From contig NZ_CAJYVE010000053.1 in the NCBI RefSeq assembly GCF_913777995.1, positions 1 to 64,000 on the forward strand: DNA of 64,000 bases, given 5' to 3'. Under the pieces are notes generated by a model that saw only the letters and a list, made by a program, of their open reading frames with translations, searched no databases and was not told the DNA's origin. The position numbers were made by a program, and so were the translations under genes. The DNA comes from an uncultured Pseudomonas sp. GTDB lineage: Bacteria; Pseudomonadota; Gammaproteobacteria; Pseudomonadales; Pseudomonadaceae. Shown here in pieces: positions 26,557 to 35,669 of the stretch; the first letter of the stretch is position 1; every line of letters begins with the position of its first letter.

Positions 26557-26788
26557 CGGGGTTCCGGGAGGCTTGGAGGCAAACCGACCGCTGGCCTGTG
26601 TGGAGCAAATGCCTGGCCGATGCTCGGTAAGCCAGGCCGGCGGGCGATGAGGGGTGGTGTCGAGTGGCGGGATTATTCAGAAAGCTTTGCCGGCAGGGCG
26701 ATAAGGTATTTCCGACTGGTCTGTAGGAATTGTCTGAAGATAAAGGGGCAGGGCGGCCATGGGCCGCTCCGCCGTTGCCGGCCAGGGG

Positions 26789-28123
26789 TCAGCGATGCGG
26801 GCCGGCGCCGCCGGTCATTTCCAGGGCCATTTCACTGGCGTAACTGTCGGTCATGCCGGCGATGAAGTCGATCATGCGCAGGAAGGCGCTGTGCAGTGAG
26901 GCATCCGGTGCCGGCGCGCTCTTGCCCAGCAGGTCGAGAATGCGTCGGTGCTTGAACGACGGCGTACGACCCCCGCACTGTTCCACGGCGGCGCCGCAGA
27001 AGGCGTTGAGCAGGACCTCCAGCGTAGTGTAGGCGCCGATCTCATGCAGGGTCTTGCGCTTGTCCTGGAAGATCTTCTTGCGTGCCATGTCCTTGGCATT
27101 CAGCACGCAGCGCTTGGCCGGGCCATGCATGTGTTCGACCAGGTCGCCTTCCAGGTGGCCGGCCAGCAGCGCGTCCTGTTGTTCGACGAAAGCCCGGGCA
27201 GCGGCGTTGGTCAGGTGCTCGATGGCCTTGCCGCGCAGGATCGCCAGCTTGCGCCGTCGCGAGTCGTCCGCGCCCAGCTGGCGATAGGTGTGCGGCAGGT
27301 CGTCACCGACCAGGTCGAGCAACAGTGCCTCGACCTCGGCGTACTGCAACAGGTCCATTTCCAGGCCATCTTCCAGGTCGATGAGGGCGTAGCAAATGTC
27401 ATCGGCGGCCTCCATCAGGTACACCAGCGGATGGCGCGCCCAGCGCTGGTCCTCGACCTGAGGAATGCCGAGTTTATGGGCGGTCTGTTCGAGAATCGGC
27501 AGCTCGCTCTGGTAACAGCCGAACTTGTGTTTCTTGTAGCCTTGGGCGTCGGCGTGGCGGGCGGTCCAGGGGTACTTGAGGTAGGTGCCCAGGGTCGCGT
27601 AGGTGAGGCGCATGCCACCGTCGAACTGGTGATACTCGAGCTGGCTGAGCACCCGCAGGCCTTGCGCATTGCCTTCGAAGCTCAGGAAATCCTGGCGCTC
27701 CGCTTCGCTCATGCCGTCGAGCCAGCCGCGTCCTGCAGCCTGCTTGAACCAGTTGCGGATCGCGTCTTCGCCGGAATGGCCGAAGGGCGGGTTACCGATG
27801 TCGTGGGCCAGGCAGGCCGACTGCACGATCATTCCCAGGTCGCTCGGCTCGCACCAGTCGGGCAGGCTGTCGCGCAGGGTTTCGCCGACACGCATGCCCA
27901 GCGAGCGGCCCACGCAGCTGACTTCCAGCGAGTGGGTCAGGCGGGTGTGGATGTGGTCATTGCTGGACATCGGGTGGACCTGGGTCTTGCGCCCCAGGCG
28001 GCGGAAGGCGCCAGAGAAGATGATCCGGTCGTGGTCCTTGTGGAATGGGCTGCGGCCCAGCTCTTCGGAGCTGTGCAGCGGTTTGCCGAGTCGTTCGCGG
28101 TTAAGCAGGGTCTGCCAGTCCAA
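26789..28123 (-). CDS. Deoxyguanosinetriphosphate triphosphohydrolase-like protein (HD domain)
   Basis: A 444-residue metal-dependent dNTP triphosphohydrolase that releases tripolyphosphate from dNTPs. HD residues are visible in [25 protein letters not shown] and [16 protein letters not shown]. The start is a TTG at 28123, with GGAG about nine bases upstream; the protein then begins [13 protein letters not shown], as is usual for the group. It stands alone. Confidence 0.9.
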   Translation of the reverse strand: MDWQTLLNRERLGKPLHSSEELGRSPFHKDHDRIIFSGAFRRLGRKTQVHPMSSNDHIHTRLTHSLEVSCVGRSLGMRVGETLRDSLPDWCEPSDLGMIVQSACLAHDIGNPPFGHSGEDAIRNWFKQAAGRGWLDGMSEAERQDFLSFEGNAQGLRVLSQLEYHQFDGGMRLTYATLGTYLKYPWTARHADAQGYKKHKFGCYQSELPILEQTAHKLGIPQVEDQRWARHPLVYLMEAADDICYALIDLEDGLEMDLLQYAEVEALLLDLVGDDLPHTYRQLGADDSRRRKLAILRGKAIEHLTNAAARAFVEQQDALLAGHLEGDLVEHMHGPAKRCVLNAKDMARKKIFQDKRKTLHEIGAYTTLEVLLNAFCGAAVEQCGGRTPSFKHRRILDLLGKSAPAPDASLHSAFLRMIDFIAGMTDSYASEMALEMTGGAGPHR

Positions 28124-28379
28124 GGCCGTCGCTCCGTCAGTACGAGAAACCCTAGCTTCCGGGTTCGACGCCCGGCCTGCAAGGGTTTCAATCTGATCTC
28201 AGGCGGCCTGTCGGGTTTCGTGCGCCAGGTTTCGTAGCAAAAGTGTCTGCGCTCGGCCATGCGGCGTTAATCGCCTGTTTCGACTCGCTGACGCTCGCCC
28301 TGCGGGCCAGCCTGCGGCCGTTACTCGCTGTGCTCGTTGCGCCTTGCCTGACCTTCGCTCGCCGGCTTTTCGTACAAAG
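28124..28379 (-). other. Structured intergenic region between dgt-like gene and EAL gene
   Basis: No gene is supported. At 28146-28189 a perfect eight-pair stem (GAAACCCT/AGGGTTTC) encloses a five-pair stem CCGGG/CCCGG with loop TTCGACG that looks like a tRNA T-arm. It lies in the dgt-like gene's leader. From about 28,240 to 28,370 the sequence is rich in GCTCG/CGACT repeats, resembling a dispersed Pseudomonas intergenic element, but I cannot confirm this. Confidence 0.45.
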
Positions 28380-29543
28380 CTAAAGACCGGCGGCGTCCAC
28401 ATCGATCAGCAGCAGCCGCTGGTCGGCACCGAAGAACTGGCCGGCGGTCAGGCAATACTGGTTGGTGGTCGCGTCGCGGTAGGTGTTGGACAGGATCAGC
28501 CGGCGCTCTTCCCAGCCCTCGGCCAGCAAGTGGTAGAAGTACGGGCGCCACGACCAGTTGTGGCCCACGTAACGCGCGTCGCTGTGCCAGGCTCCGTTGC
28601 GCCACTCCAGGTTGGGGGTCATCTGCGTGCCGTGGCGGTCGCACTGGTAGAAGCGCAGCAGCCAGGGATAGTCGCGCGGTTGCGGTAGTTCGTTGAGCGG
28701 GGCCTGGTTCAGCGCCCAGCGGCGCAACAGGCTCATCAATTGCGCCAACTGGCGGCGCAGGTTCATCAACCGCGCGCGTTCGGCCACCTTGTGCAGCACA
28801 TAACGGTCACGCAGTTCGGCGAAATCCTGGATGAAGCGCTCGGCACCGAAGAACTGCGGTTCGGCGCGGGCGAACAGATACCCCTGCACGTAGCGCGCCC
28901 CGCATTCCAGGGCGAAGTGCAGTTCGGCTTCGGTCTCCACGCCTTCGGCGATGATCCAGCAGCCGGTCTTTTCCGCCATCAGTGCCAGTGCCCGCACCAC
29001 CTCGCTGCTCGGGCCGCCACGGGCCGCGGACTGGAACAGGCGCATGTCGAGCTTGAGAATGTCCGGCTGCAGGGCCAGGACCCGGTCGAGTTGCGAATAG
29101 CCGGCGCCGAAATCGTCGATGGCGATACGCGCGCCGGCCTGCCGGTAGCGGTCGACCACCTCGTTCAGACGTTGGCTGTCGCCACTCAACTCGGTGATCT
29201 CGAACACCACGCGTTGCGGCGGCACGTCGTGCTGGCGAAGCTGTTCGAGGCTGGGCAGGGGCGCGCCAGGCTCCAGGCTGCTGATCCAGCGCGGCGACAT
29301 GTTCAGACTCAGGAACCAGTCTTGCGGCGCTTCATGAAGGCGCGCCAGAGCGTCGTCACGCAGTTGCCTGTCGAGCTGCAGCAGGGCGTCGGCCGGCAAG
29401 TCCGGGTCATTGAACAGCGGGCCCACCGAATGCAGCTGGCCAGTCCCGTCGCGCAGGCGGCCTAGCGCTTCGATACCTGCAATCCGGCCGGTCGCGGTAT
29501 CGATGAACGGCTGGAAGCAGGCGATGGGTTGCCCATGGATCAC
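28380..29543 (-). CDS. EAL-domain cyclic di-GMP phosphodiesterase
   Basis: A 387-residue soluble protein. The EAL domain (about 1-240) keeps the catalytic set: EALGR, LNMSP, FEITEL, DDFGAGYS, LKLDM and AEGVETE, so it is probably active against cyclic di-GMP. The C-terminal 140 residues (ending in LLIDVDAAGL) resemble a PAS/Cache-like YkuI C-terminal domain. A GTG start at 29543 with AAGGAG six bases upstream is preferred over a TTG eight codons earlier, which would lie inside the U tract of the preceding terminator. Confidence 0.87.
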   Translation of the reverse strand: MIHGQPIACFQPFIDTATGRIAGIEALGRLRDGTGQLHSVGPLFNDPDLPADALLQLDRQLRDDALARLHEAPQDWFLSLNMSPRWISSLEPGAPLPSLEQLRQHDVPPQRVVFEITELSGDSQRLNEVVDRYRQAGARIAIDDFGAGYSQLDRVLALQPDILKLDMRLFQSAARGGPSSEVVRALALMAEKTGCWIIAEGVETEAELHFALECGARYVQGYLFARAEPQFFGAERFIQDFAELRDRYVLHKVAERARLMNLRRQLAQLMSLLRRWALNQAPLNELPQPRDYPWLLRFYQCDRHGTQMTPNLEWRNGAWHSDARYVGHNWSWRPYFYHLLAEGWEERRLILSNTYRDATTNQYCLTAGQFFGADQRLLLIDVDAAGL

Positions 29544-29564
29544 ATGGTGCTCCTTGAAAGTCCA

Positions 29565-29602
29565 CAAAAAAGCCGCGCGACGGAGGCGACCGAAGCGCGG
29601 CT
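29565..29602 (-). terminator. Terminator of the yqjD-yqjE-yqjK-type operon
   Basis: On the minus strand AGCCGCGC (29602-29595) pairs with GCGCGGCT (29578-29571), with six T following. It lies 34 bases after the membrane-protein operon and 22 bases before the EAL gene start. Confidence 0.8.
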
Positions 29603-29635
29603 GATATGCATAGCAAGATTACAGCCAAAATGCCA

Positions 29636-29992
29636 TCAGGGTTTGCCAGCCCTCCGGCTTTGGATGGCCATTCGAATCAGTGGCATCAGGGCAACCCCTA
29701 GCCGGACTATGCGTGCCAGGCCACTGGACGTTCTGGCTCGCTCGCCCTTGCCGGCGCCGCGCCCGCCGAGAAAGCCCAGCAGGGCCACCGCGCCCACGCC
29801 CCACAATGGCGCATGACGGATGCCCAGCGAGCCTGGCAGACCCTGCGCCATGCCGCGCACGCGCCGTAAAGGCTGCAGCAATTGCGTCGATTCGTGACGG
29901 ATTTCCTGGCGATGCATTTCCATGCGCAGACGCACGAGTGCCTTGCGCAGTTCACGCCGCGTATTGCCTTGGTGGGACTTCGGTTCACTCAT
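29636..29992 (-). CDS. YqjK-like small membrane-associated protein
   Basis: A 118-residue basic protein with a charged N-terminal helix (RRELRKALVRLRMEMHRQEIRHES) and two hydrophobic stretches (about 65-78 and 94-106). It is the third gene of a unit whose first two are YqjD- and YqjE-like, and position and character suggest YqjK. It overlaps the yqjE-like stop by four bases. Function unknown. Confidence 0.65.
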   Translation of the reverse strand: MSEPKSHQGNTRRELRKALVRLRMEMHRQEIRHESTQLLQPLRRVRGMAQGLPGSLGIRHAPLWGVGAVALLGFLGGRGAGKGERARTSSGLARIVRLGVALMPLIRMAIQSRRAGKP

Positions 29993-30381
29993 GGCAGCAG
30001 TCGCTCGCGGTCGTTGGCCAGCTCTTCGAGGGTAGCGCTGAATGGCGACGATTCATCGAAGATCGCGGCTTTCAGACGCAGGCCGAAGAACAACGCAGCC
30101 AGGAAATAGAACACGCACAGGCCGATGATGCCGACCAGGCGATAGCTGTCCCACAGTACGATCAGCAACAGTGCCGAGAGCCCGGTGAGCAGCAACAGGG
30201 CGAACACCAGGGTCAGGCCGGCGAACAGCAGCAGGCTGACGCTGCGCGCTTTCTGTTCCTGCAGCTCGATGCCGAACAGTTCGACGTGGCTGTGCAGCAG
30301 CCCCAGGAAGGCCGCCCCCAGTCTTTTCGGCGATGAGCCGCCTGGCGCTTCGCCGGTGGGGGATTCGCTGTCGGGTTTCAT
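29989..30381 (-). CDS. yqjE: YqjE-like phage-holin-superfamily membrane protein
   Basis: A 130-residue inner-membrane protein with two adjacent transmembrane helices (about 48-72 and 78-100) after the motif LLHSHVELFGIELQEQKARS typical of the family. It is the middle gene of the three-gene unit, four bases after the DUF883 gene and overlapping the next gene by ATGA. In enterobacteria the YqjD-YqjE-YqjK set is linked to stationary phase; the molecular role is uncertain. Confidence 0.8.
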   Translation of the reverse strand: MKPDSESPTGEAPGGSSPKRLGAAFLGLLHSHVELFGIELQEQKARSVSLLLFAGLTLVFALLLLTGLSALLLIVLWDSYRLVGIIGLCVFYFLAALFFGLRLKAAIFDESSPFSATLEELANDRERLLP

Positions 30382-30385
30382 GGGC

Positions 30386-30700
30386 TCAGCGCCTCGAGGC
30401 CAGCAAACCGATCAGGAAACCTACGCCTGCGGCGATGCCCACCGACTGCCAGGGGTTGCTCTGCACATAGTCTTCGGTGGCCTGCACGGCAGCTTCGCCG
30501 CGTTGGCGCAGGGAGTCTTCGGTCAGCTTGAGCGTCTCGCGGGCACGCAACAGGCTTTCGTGGATCTGGTCGCGCAACTGGTCCGCCTGCTCACCGGCGA
30601 GCGAGGCGGTGTGTTCGAGCAGTTTCTCGGTATCGGCCACCAGGGTCTGGAAGTCAGCCAGCAGGACTTCCTGGGCGGTCTGTGCGGTGCGTCGGGCCAT
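30386..30700 (-). CDS. DUF883 (ElaB/YqjD/YgaM) family membrane-anchored protein
   Basis: A 104-residue protein with a long helical region (about 10-75) and a C-terminal glycine-rich transmembrane helix (SVGIAAGVGFLIGLLASRR) preceded by the conserved NPWQ. E. coli YqjD and ElaB are tail-anchored and bind ribosomes in stationary phase. The start at 30700 is chosen because GGAG is eight bases upstream; an ATG four codons earlier overlaps that site. First gene of the three-gene unit. Confidence 0.88.
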   Translation of the reverse strand: MARRTAQTAQEVLLADFQTLVADTEKLLEHTASLAGEQADQLRDQIHESLLRARETLKLTEDSLRQRGEAAVQATEDYVQSNPWQSVGIAAGVGFLIGLLASRR

Positions 30701-31039
30701 GGTGTTCTCCATGCAATGGCGTGTCTGGGGTGAGAGTAGACGCTGGCACGGAAGGTTCACTCCAATTGCCGTCAGGCTCTCTCGCAAGGGCTGGTACAGG
30801 AATTGCTTCGCCGTGGTGCGTCGGGTGTTCCCGCTGCGCCAAACCAGCGCGCTGAAGCCGGGCCACCTTACGTCAAAACTCCAATAACCGGGAAATGTCC
30901 TGAGCTTTTTTCACTTCATGCCCCGCGTCGGGGCATCGCCTAGGGATCGGCATGCCAGTTCTGCGCTCCAGTTCGGTGCGCTCTGGTTGAAGAGTGTTTC
31001 GCTTTGGTACTTTCCAGAACTTGCAGGTCTGCCTTCGCA

Positions 31040-32248
31040 ATGGAAAATGTGCACAGCGCTGTGGACACCCTGGTCCATAGCTCCAATACCCTGTTTCTGC
31101 TGCTTGGCGCGGTCATGGTCCTGGCCATGCACGCCGGCTTCGCCTTTCTTGAGGTCGGCACTGTCCGGCAGAAGAATCAGGTCAACGCCCTGTCGAAGAT
31201 CCTCAGCGACTTCGCCGTGTCGACGGTGGTGTATTTCTTCATCGGCTACTGGGTCGCTTACGGCGTGAATTTCATGCAGCCCGCAGCGGTGATCAACGCC
31301 GACCACGGCTATGCACTGGTGAAGTTCTTTTTCCTGCTGACCTTCGCGGCGGCGATTCCAGCGATCATCTCGGGGGGAATCGCCGAACGCGCACGCTTCG
31401 TGCCGCAGCTGTGTGCGACGGCGCTGATCGTAGCCTTCGTCTATCCGTTCTTCGAGGGCCTGATCTGGAACGGCAACTTCGGTCTGCAAGCCTGGCTGCA
31501 AGCGCGTTTCGGCGCCAGCTTCCATGACTTCGCCGGCTCCGTGGTGGTGCACGCCATGGGCGGCTGGCTGGCCCTGGCCGCCGTGCTGCTGCTGGGTTCG
31601 CGCCATGGCCGTTATCGGGAGGGCCGACTGGTGGCTTATCCGCCGTCGAGCATTCCTTTCCTGGCCCTGGGCTCATGGATCCTTATCGTCGGCTGGTTCG
31701 GCTTCAACGTCATGAGTGCCCAGACCCTGCCGGCGGTCAGTGGCCTGGTGGCGGTCAACTCGCTGATGGCCATGGTTGGCGGCACTGTGGCGGCCCTGGT
31801 GGTCGGGCGCAATGACCCGGGCTTCCTGCACAACGGCCCGCTGGCCGGGCTGGTTGCCGTATGTGCCGGCTCCGACCTGATGCACCCGGTCGGTGCGATG
31901 GTCACCGGCGCACTGGCTGGTGCTTTGTTCGTCTGGTGCTTCACCGCCGCCCAGGTGCGCTGGAAGATCGACGACGTGCTGGGTGTCTGGCCGCTGCATG
32001 GCCTGTGTGGCGTCTGGGGCGGCATCGCCTGCGGGATCTTCGGTCAGGAGGCGCTGGGTGGGCTGGGCGGGGTCAGCCTGACCAGCCAGCTGATCGGCAG
32101 CCTGCTGGGCGTGCTGGTGGCGTTGGCCGGCGGTTTTGCGGTGTATGGACTGCTCAGGCTGACCGTGGGCCTGCGCTTGACCCAGGAGCAGGAGTACTAC
32201 GGCGCCGACCTGTCGATCCACAAGATCGGTGCGGTCAGCCAGGATTGA
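31040..32248 (+). CDS. amtB: Ammonium transporter, Amt family
   Basis: A 402-residue inner-membrane channel for ammonium with eleven predicted helices. The Amt signature DFAGSVVVHAMGGWLALAA contains the first pore histidine, and WPLHGLCGVWGG the second. It has no GlnK gene beside it, unlike the usual glnK-amtB pair, so this may be an additional copy. The start at 31040 gives MENVHSAVDTLVHSSN. No sigma54 promoter was found in the upstream 150 bases. Confidence 0.92.
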   Translation: MENVHSAVDTLVHSSNTLFLLLGAVMVLAMHAGFAFLEVGTVRQKNQVNALSKILSDFAVSTVVYFFIGYWVAYGVNFMQPAAVINADHGYALVKFFFLLTFAAAIPAIISGGIAERARFVPQLCATALIVAFVYPFFEGLIWNGNFGLQAWLQARFGASFHDFAGSVVVHAMGGWLALAAVLLLGSRHGRYREGRLVAYPPSSIPFLALGSWILIVGWFGFNVMSAQTLPAVSGLVAVNSLMAMVGGTVAALVVGRNDPGFLHNGPLAGLVAVCAGSDLMHPVGAMVTGALAGALFVWCFTAAQVRWKIDDVLGVWPLHGLCGVWGGIACGIFGQEALGGLGGVSLTSQLIGSLLGVLVALAGGFAVYGLLRLTVGLRLTQEQEYYGADLSIHKIGAVSQD

Positions 32249-32431
32249 TTCCGGTCCTACGCTCACCTGAGCCGTCGTAGGGTTCGCCGCCGGTTCCGGG
32301 CTGAGCAGCGCAAGTCACCGTGGGGGCTTCCATAATCCTGGCCCTTGGCTATGCTCTAGCGCCATGACGAGGGGGAATGCTTCCCCGGTGACAGGCAACA
32401 CCGGCCAAGGGTCGGGTGCGATGGAGTGGGC

Positions 32432-33517
32432 ATGGAGCGGCTGTTTTCCCTGCAAGGGCTCAGGGGCGTTGCAGTGTTGGGCGTGGTGCTGTTCCACATG
32501 ACCTCGGTAGAGGCCAAGTATTCCGGCGGCGACCGGCTCCTGCCGCAGTGGCTGGAGTTCTTCCAGCTGGGCGTCGACCTGTTCTTCGTGATCAGCGGTT
32601 TCGTCATGGTGATCGTCAGCCGCGGGCGCTTTCAGGATGGCCGCGAGGCGCAGCGCTTCCTGTATAACCGGGTGTCGCGGATCTACCCCACCTACTGGCT
32701 CTACTACTTCATCACCCTGGCGGTGTACCTGGTGCAGCCGGGCATGGTCAACAGCGGCCATGGCGAGTCCAACCTGCTGGCTTCTTTCCTGCTGTTGCCC
32801 AGTGACAAGGTGCTGCTGGTGATGGTGGCCTGGTCATTGGTCTTCGAATTGTGGTTCTACCTGGTGTTCAGCGCCTTGCTGCCCTGGCAGGAGCGCCGCC
32901 TGCCGATGTTCCTGGCGCTGTGGGCGGTGGTGCTGGTGGCGTTCAACGCCATGCAGGACTGGCAGGACTATTCACCGGTGGTGCAGATCATCCTGCACCC
33001 CTATGCGCTGGAGTTCATCGCTGGGGCGGCGTTGGCGCTGTTCTTCTACAGCCCGGCCAGCGCCAGGCTGCCCGACCGCCTGGTGCGGGCGCTGCTGGGG
33101 CTGGCAGCGCTGCTGGGCGTGCCGCTGATCGGCTACCTGCAGCTGTTCGAGGGGCATGGCCTGGCGCGCATGCTGGTGGTGGGCGTGGTGTTCGGCACCC
33201 TGGTCCTGGCCACGGCACTGCTGGAGCGCCGTGGCCTGCTGAGCCCTACGCCAGCACTGGTCGTCGTCGGCGACATGTCTTACACGGTCTACCTTTCGCA
33301 CTTGCTGGTGCTCGGTGTGATCGGCCGTGTGTGGCTGTGGTGGGGCGGCTCGCCGCTGAGCCTGCTGGACAATTTCCTCTTTACGCTGCTGATGCTCGCG
33401 GCGGTCCTGTGCTACGGCTGGGTTGGCTACCGTTGCTTCGAAAAGCCGGTACTGGATCGCGCCAACGCTTTCAGCAAGCGGTACTTCGGGCAGCGTCGGG
33501 CGCTGGCGCAGTCCTGA
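32432..33517 (+). CDS. Acyltransferase 3 family membrane protein
   Basis: A 361-residue, roughly ten-helix protein of the OafA/OatA-type family that O-acetylates surface sugars. The N-terminal RGVAVLGVVLFHMTSVE carries the catalytic histidine, and GVDLFFVISGFVM with the RxxR-like segment FLYNRVSRIYPTYW follows. No SGNH domain is attached. The substrate is unknown. The start at 32432 is preferred over a GTG two codons earlier. Confidence 0.9.
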   Translation: MERLFSLQGLRGVAVLGVVLFHMTSVEAKYSGGDRLLPQWLEFFQLGVDLFFVISGFVMVIVSRGRFQDGREAQRFLYNRVSRIYPTYWLYYFITLAVYLVQPGMVNSGHGESNLLASFLLLPSDKVLLVMVAWSLVFELWFYLVFSALLPWQERRLPMFLALWAVVLVAFNAMQDWQDYSPVVQIILHPYALEFIAGAALALFFYSPASARLPDRLVRALLGLAALLGVPLIGYLQLFEGHGLARMLVVGVVFGTLVLATALLERRGLLSPTPALVVVGDMSYTVYLSHLLVLGVIGRVWLWWGGSPLSLLDNFLFTLLMLAAVLCYGWVGYRCFEKPVLDRANAFSKRYFGQRRALAQS

Positions 33518-33601
33518 TGCGAGTTTCAGCTCGCCCAGGCGCCGGGCAGGACCTAGAATGAGCACTCGTTCATGTCTGCTCTGGTGGTCAAGGTGTCCCC
33601 C

Positions 33602-33841
33602 ATGCCTCCTGAATGCCGGTTGTTCGGCACCGTGGGTTGTCATCTTTGCGAGGTGGCCGAGTCGGTGTTGATGCCGCTGGTCGAACATGGCCTGCTGGTC
33701 GAACTGGTGGATATCGCCGAAGACGAGCATCTGGCCGAAGCCTATGGTTTACGTATCCCGGTATTGCGCCGCGTCGATAACGGCGCAGAATTGGACTGGC
33801 CGTTCGACACTGAACAGGTGGCCGGCTTTTTGACTTCTTGA
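33602..33841 (+). CDS. Glutaredoxin-like protein (DUF836 type)
   Basis: A 79-residue thioredoxin-fold protein with the redox motif C-H-L-C in LFGTVGCHLCEVAE and the cis-proline region RIPVLRR. Glutathione dependence is not clear from sequence. The start at 33602 has AAGGTG about seven bases upstream; an ATG ten codons earlier is possible. It ends 17 bases before pcaQ on the same strand. Confidence 0.82.
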   Translation: MPPECRLFGTVGCHLCEVAESVLMPLVEHGLLVELVDIAEDEHLAEAYGLRIPVLRRVDNGAELDWPFDTEQVAGFLTS

Positions 33842-33857
33842 GCCGGACAGGCCCGCC

Positions 33858-34787
33858 TTGAATATCGATACCCGCATCAAGTACCGCCATCTGGTGTGCT
33901 TTCTCGAAGTGGCCCGCCAGGGCAGTCTGGCCAGGGCGGCTGACCAGTTGGCAATCAGCCAGCCGGCGTTGTCCAAGGCGCTCAAGGAGCTGGAAGGGCT
34001 GCTCGGTGCCACGCTGTTTCTGCGGGGTAAGCAGGGCGCGCAATTGTCCGAGGCCGGGGTGGCGTTCATGCGCTTTGCCGGACCCAGTGTCCAGGCCCTG
34101 CGTGAGGGCGTCAACAGCCTGCGCTCCGGAGAGCATGAGACCGCCACGGTGCGCCTCGGTGTGCTGTCCACCGCCGAAAGCCTGCTGATGCCCGAGGTGC
34201 TGACCCGCCTGCATGCGCGTCACCCGGCGCTGGTCATCAGCGTGATGACCGGGCCCAGCGCCTACCTGCTTTCGCAGCTGCGCGTCGGCGAGCTGGACCT
34301 GGTGATCGGGCGCATGACCGACAGCCCGCAGATCCAGGGGCTGAGTTTCGAACACCTGTACAACGAATCCATGACCCTCGTGGTACGTCCCGGCCACCCG
34401 TTGCTGGCTACGCCATTACGCCGCGAATGTCTGCAGGACTACCCCTGGGTGCTGCCGCTGGCAGGCACCACCATTCGCGCCTTCGCCGACAGCCTGTTCG
34501 TGCAGCATGCCATCCAGCCCCCGCGCCAACGCCTGGAGACCCTGTCGCTGACCCTGAGCCGCCGCTACGTGGAGCGCAGCGACGCCATCTGGATCGCGCC
34601 GCGCGATGCCGTGCTGCAAGAGCTTCAGGAGGGCGCCATGTGTGAGCTGGACATGGGCATGCGTGAACCGGGCGGCTCCATCGGCCTGTGCAGCAACCCC
34701 GCAGTGCCGCTGTCGCGCGCAGCGCTGTGGTGCGTGGAGCAACTGCGCGAGGTGGGTGGCGCTTATCGCGAGGGCGCGTACGCCTGA
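33858..34787 (+). CDS. pcaQ: LysR-type regulator of protocatechuate genes
   Basis: A 309-residue LysR regulator with an N-terminal winged helix ([38 protein letters not shown]) and an effector domain matching the PcaQ group. PcaQ activates pca genes with carboxymuconate/carboxymuconolactone as inducer. The start codon is TTG at 33858, giving [12 protein letters not shown], the common PcaQ start, with GGACAGG upstream. It is unusual in being co-directional with and upstream of pcaHG; a palindromic PcaQ-type operator lies two bases after its stop. Confidence 0.9.
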   Translation: MNIDTRIKYRHLVCFLEVARQGSLARAADQLAISQPALSKALKELEGLLGATLFLRGKQGAQLSEAGVAFMRFAGPSVQALREGVNSLRSGEHETATVRLGVLSTAESLLMPEVLTRLHARHPALVISVMTGPSAYLLSQLRVGELDLVIGRMTDSPQIQGLSFEHLYNESMTLVVRPGHPLLATPLRRECLQDYPWVLPLAGTTIRAFADSLFVQHAIQPPRQRLETLSLTLSRRYVERSDAIWIAPRDAVLQELQEGAMCELDMGMREPGGSIGLCSNPAVPLSRAALWCVEQLREVGGAYREGAYA

Positions 34788-34789
34788 TT

Positions 34790-34813
34790 ATCCATAACCA
34801 AATGGTTATGGAT
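34790..34813. promoter_or_regulatory. PcaQ-type operator upstream of pcaHG
   Basis: ATCCATAACC-AAAT-GGTTATGGAT is a perfect 24-base palindrome containing ATAACC-N4-GGTTAT, close to the reported PcaQ box ATAACC-N4-GGTTAA. It stands 126 bases before pcaH, immediately after pcaQ. Likely activator site for the pcaHGKBC unit. Confidence 0.85.
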
Positions 34814-34939
34814 TGGCGCTGTTTTTTCAGTTTTCGCAACCTTGGCCACACGGGACACTGCGTCCACCGTGAAGCGTCGCCCTCTGTCGCCGTAGGGCAC
34901 GCCAGCGATTCCATAACAACAACGCCAAGGACACCCGCC

Positions 34940-35659
34940 ATGTCTGTTGCCGACAACAGCCGTTTCGTCATTCGTGACCGGAACTGGCACCCCAAAGCCC
35001 TGACGCCTGACTACAAGACCTCCGTGCTGCGCTCGCCGCGCCAGGCGCTGGTCAGCATTCCCCAATCGATTTCCGAAACCACCGGCCCGGACTTCTCGCA
35101 CCTGGTCTTCGGCCGCCACGACAACGACCTGCTGCTGAACTTCGATCACGGTGGCCTGCCCATCGGTGAGCGCATTCTGGTTGCCGGGCGGGTGGTGGAC
35201 CAGTATGGCAAGCCGGTGCCCAATACCCTGGTAGAGATCTGGCAAGCCAACGCCGGTGGCCGCTATCGCCACAAGCGCGACAGCTACCTGGCGCCCATCG
35301 ACCCGAACTTCGGCGGCGTGGGTCGCACCCTGACCGACCGCGACGGCAATTACAGCTTCCGCACCGTCAAGCCGGGCCCGTACCCATGGCGCAACGGCCC
35401 CAACGACTGGCGCCCGGCGCACATCCATGTGTCGGTGAGTGGTCCGGCCATTGCCACCCGGTTGATCACCCAGCTGTATTTCGAAGGTGACCCGCTGATT
35501 CCGCTGTGCCCGATCGTCAAGTCGATTGCCGACCCTGACGCCGTGCAGAGCCTCATCGCCCGCCTGGACATGGGCATGGCCAACCCGATGGATTGCCTGG
35601 CCTACCGCTTCGACATCGTGCTGCGTGGCCAGCGCCAGACCCACTTCGAGAATCGCTGA
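34940..35659 (+). CDS. pcaH: Protocatechuate 3,4-dioxygenase beta subunit
   Basis: A 239-residue subunit that carries the non-haem Fe(III) of the intradiol dioxygenase, which opens protocatechuate to 3-carboxy-cis,cis-muconate. The iron-ligand regions are visible: tyrosines in [16 protein letters not shown] and PGPYPW, and histidines in RPAHIHVSV. Length is that of P. putida PcaH. pcaG follows after ten bases. Confidence 0.96.
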   Translation: MSVADNSRFVIRDRNWHPKALTPDYKTSVLRSPRQALVSIPQSISETTGPDFSHLVFGRHDNDLLLNFDHGGLPIGERILVAGRVVDQYGKPVPNTLVEIWQANAGGRYRHKRDSYLAPIDPNFGGVGRTLTDRDGNYSFRTVKPGPYPWRNGPNDWRPAHIHVSVSGPAIATRLITQLYFEGDPLIPLCPIVKSIADPDAVQSLIARLDMGMANPMDCLAYRFDIVLRGQRQTHFENR

Positions 35660-35669
35660 GGAGCCCGCC

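Noticed and set aside
28159..28175. T-arm-like hairpin suggesting a tRNA
   Set aside because: No anticodon arm, D arm, seven-pair acceptor stem or CCA; the unit is only about 44 bases.
29544..29567. TTG start eight codons upstream in the EAL gene
   Set aside because: It lies in the U tract of a terminator and has no ribosome binding site, while the GTG at 29543 has AAGGAG at good spacing.
30918..30936. Perfect ATGCCCC/GGGGCAT hairpin upstream of amtB as a terminator
   Set aside because: No U tract on either strand, and no gene end close enough to need it.
30888..31039. Sigma54/NtrC control of amtB
   Set aside because: No GG-N10-GC element with acceptable flanks was found in the upstream region, although such control is usual for amtB.
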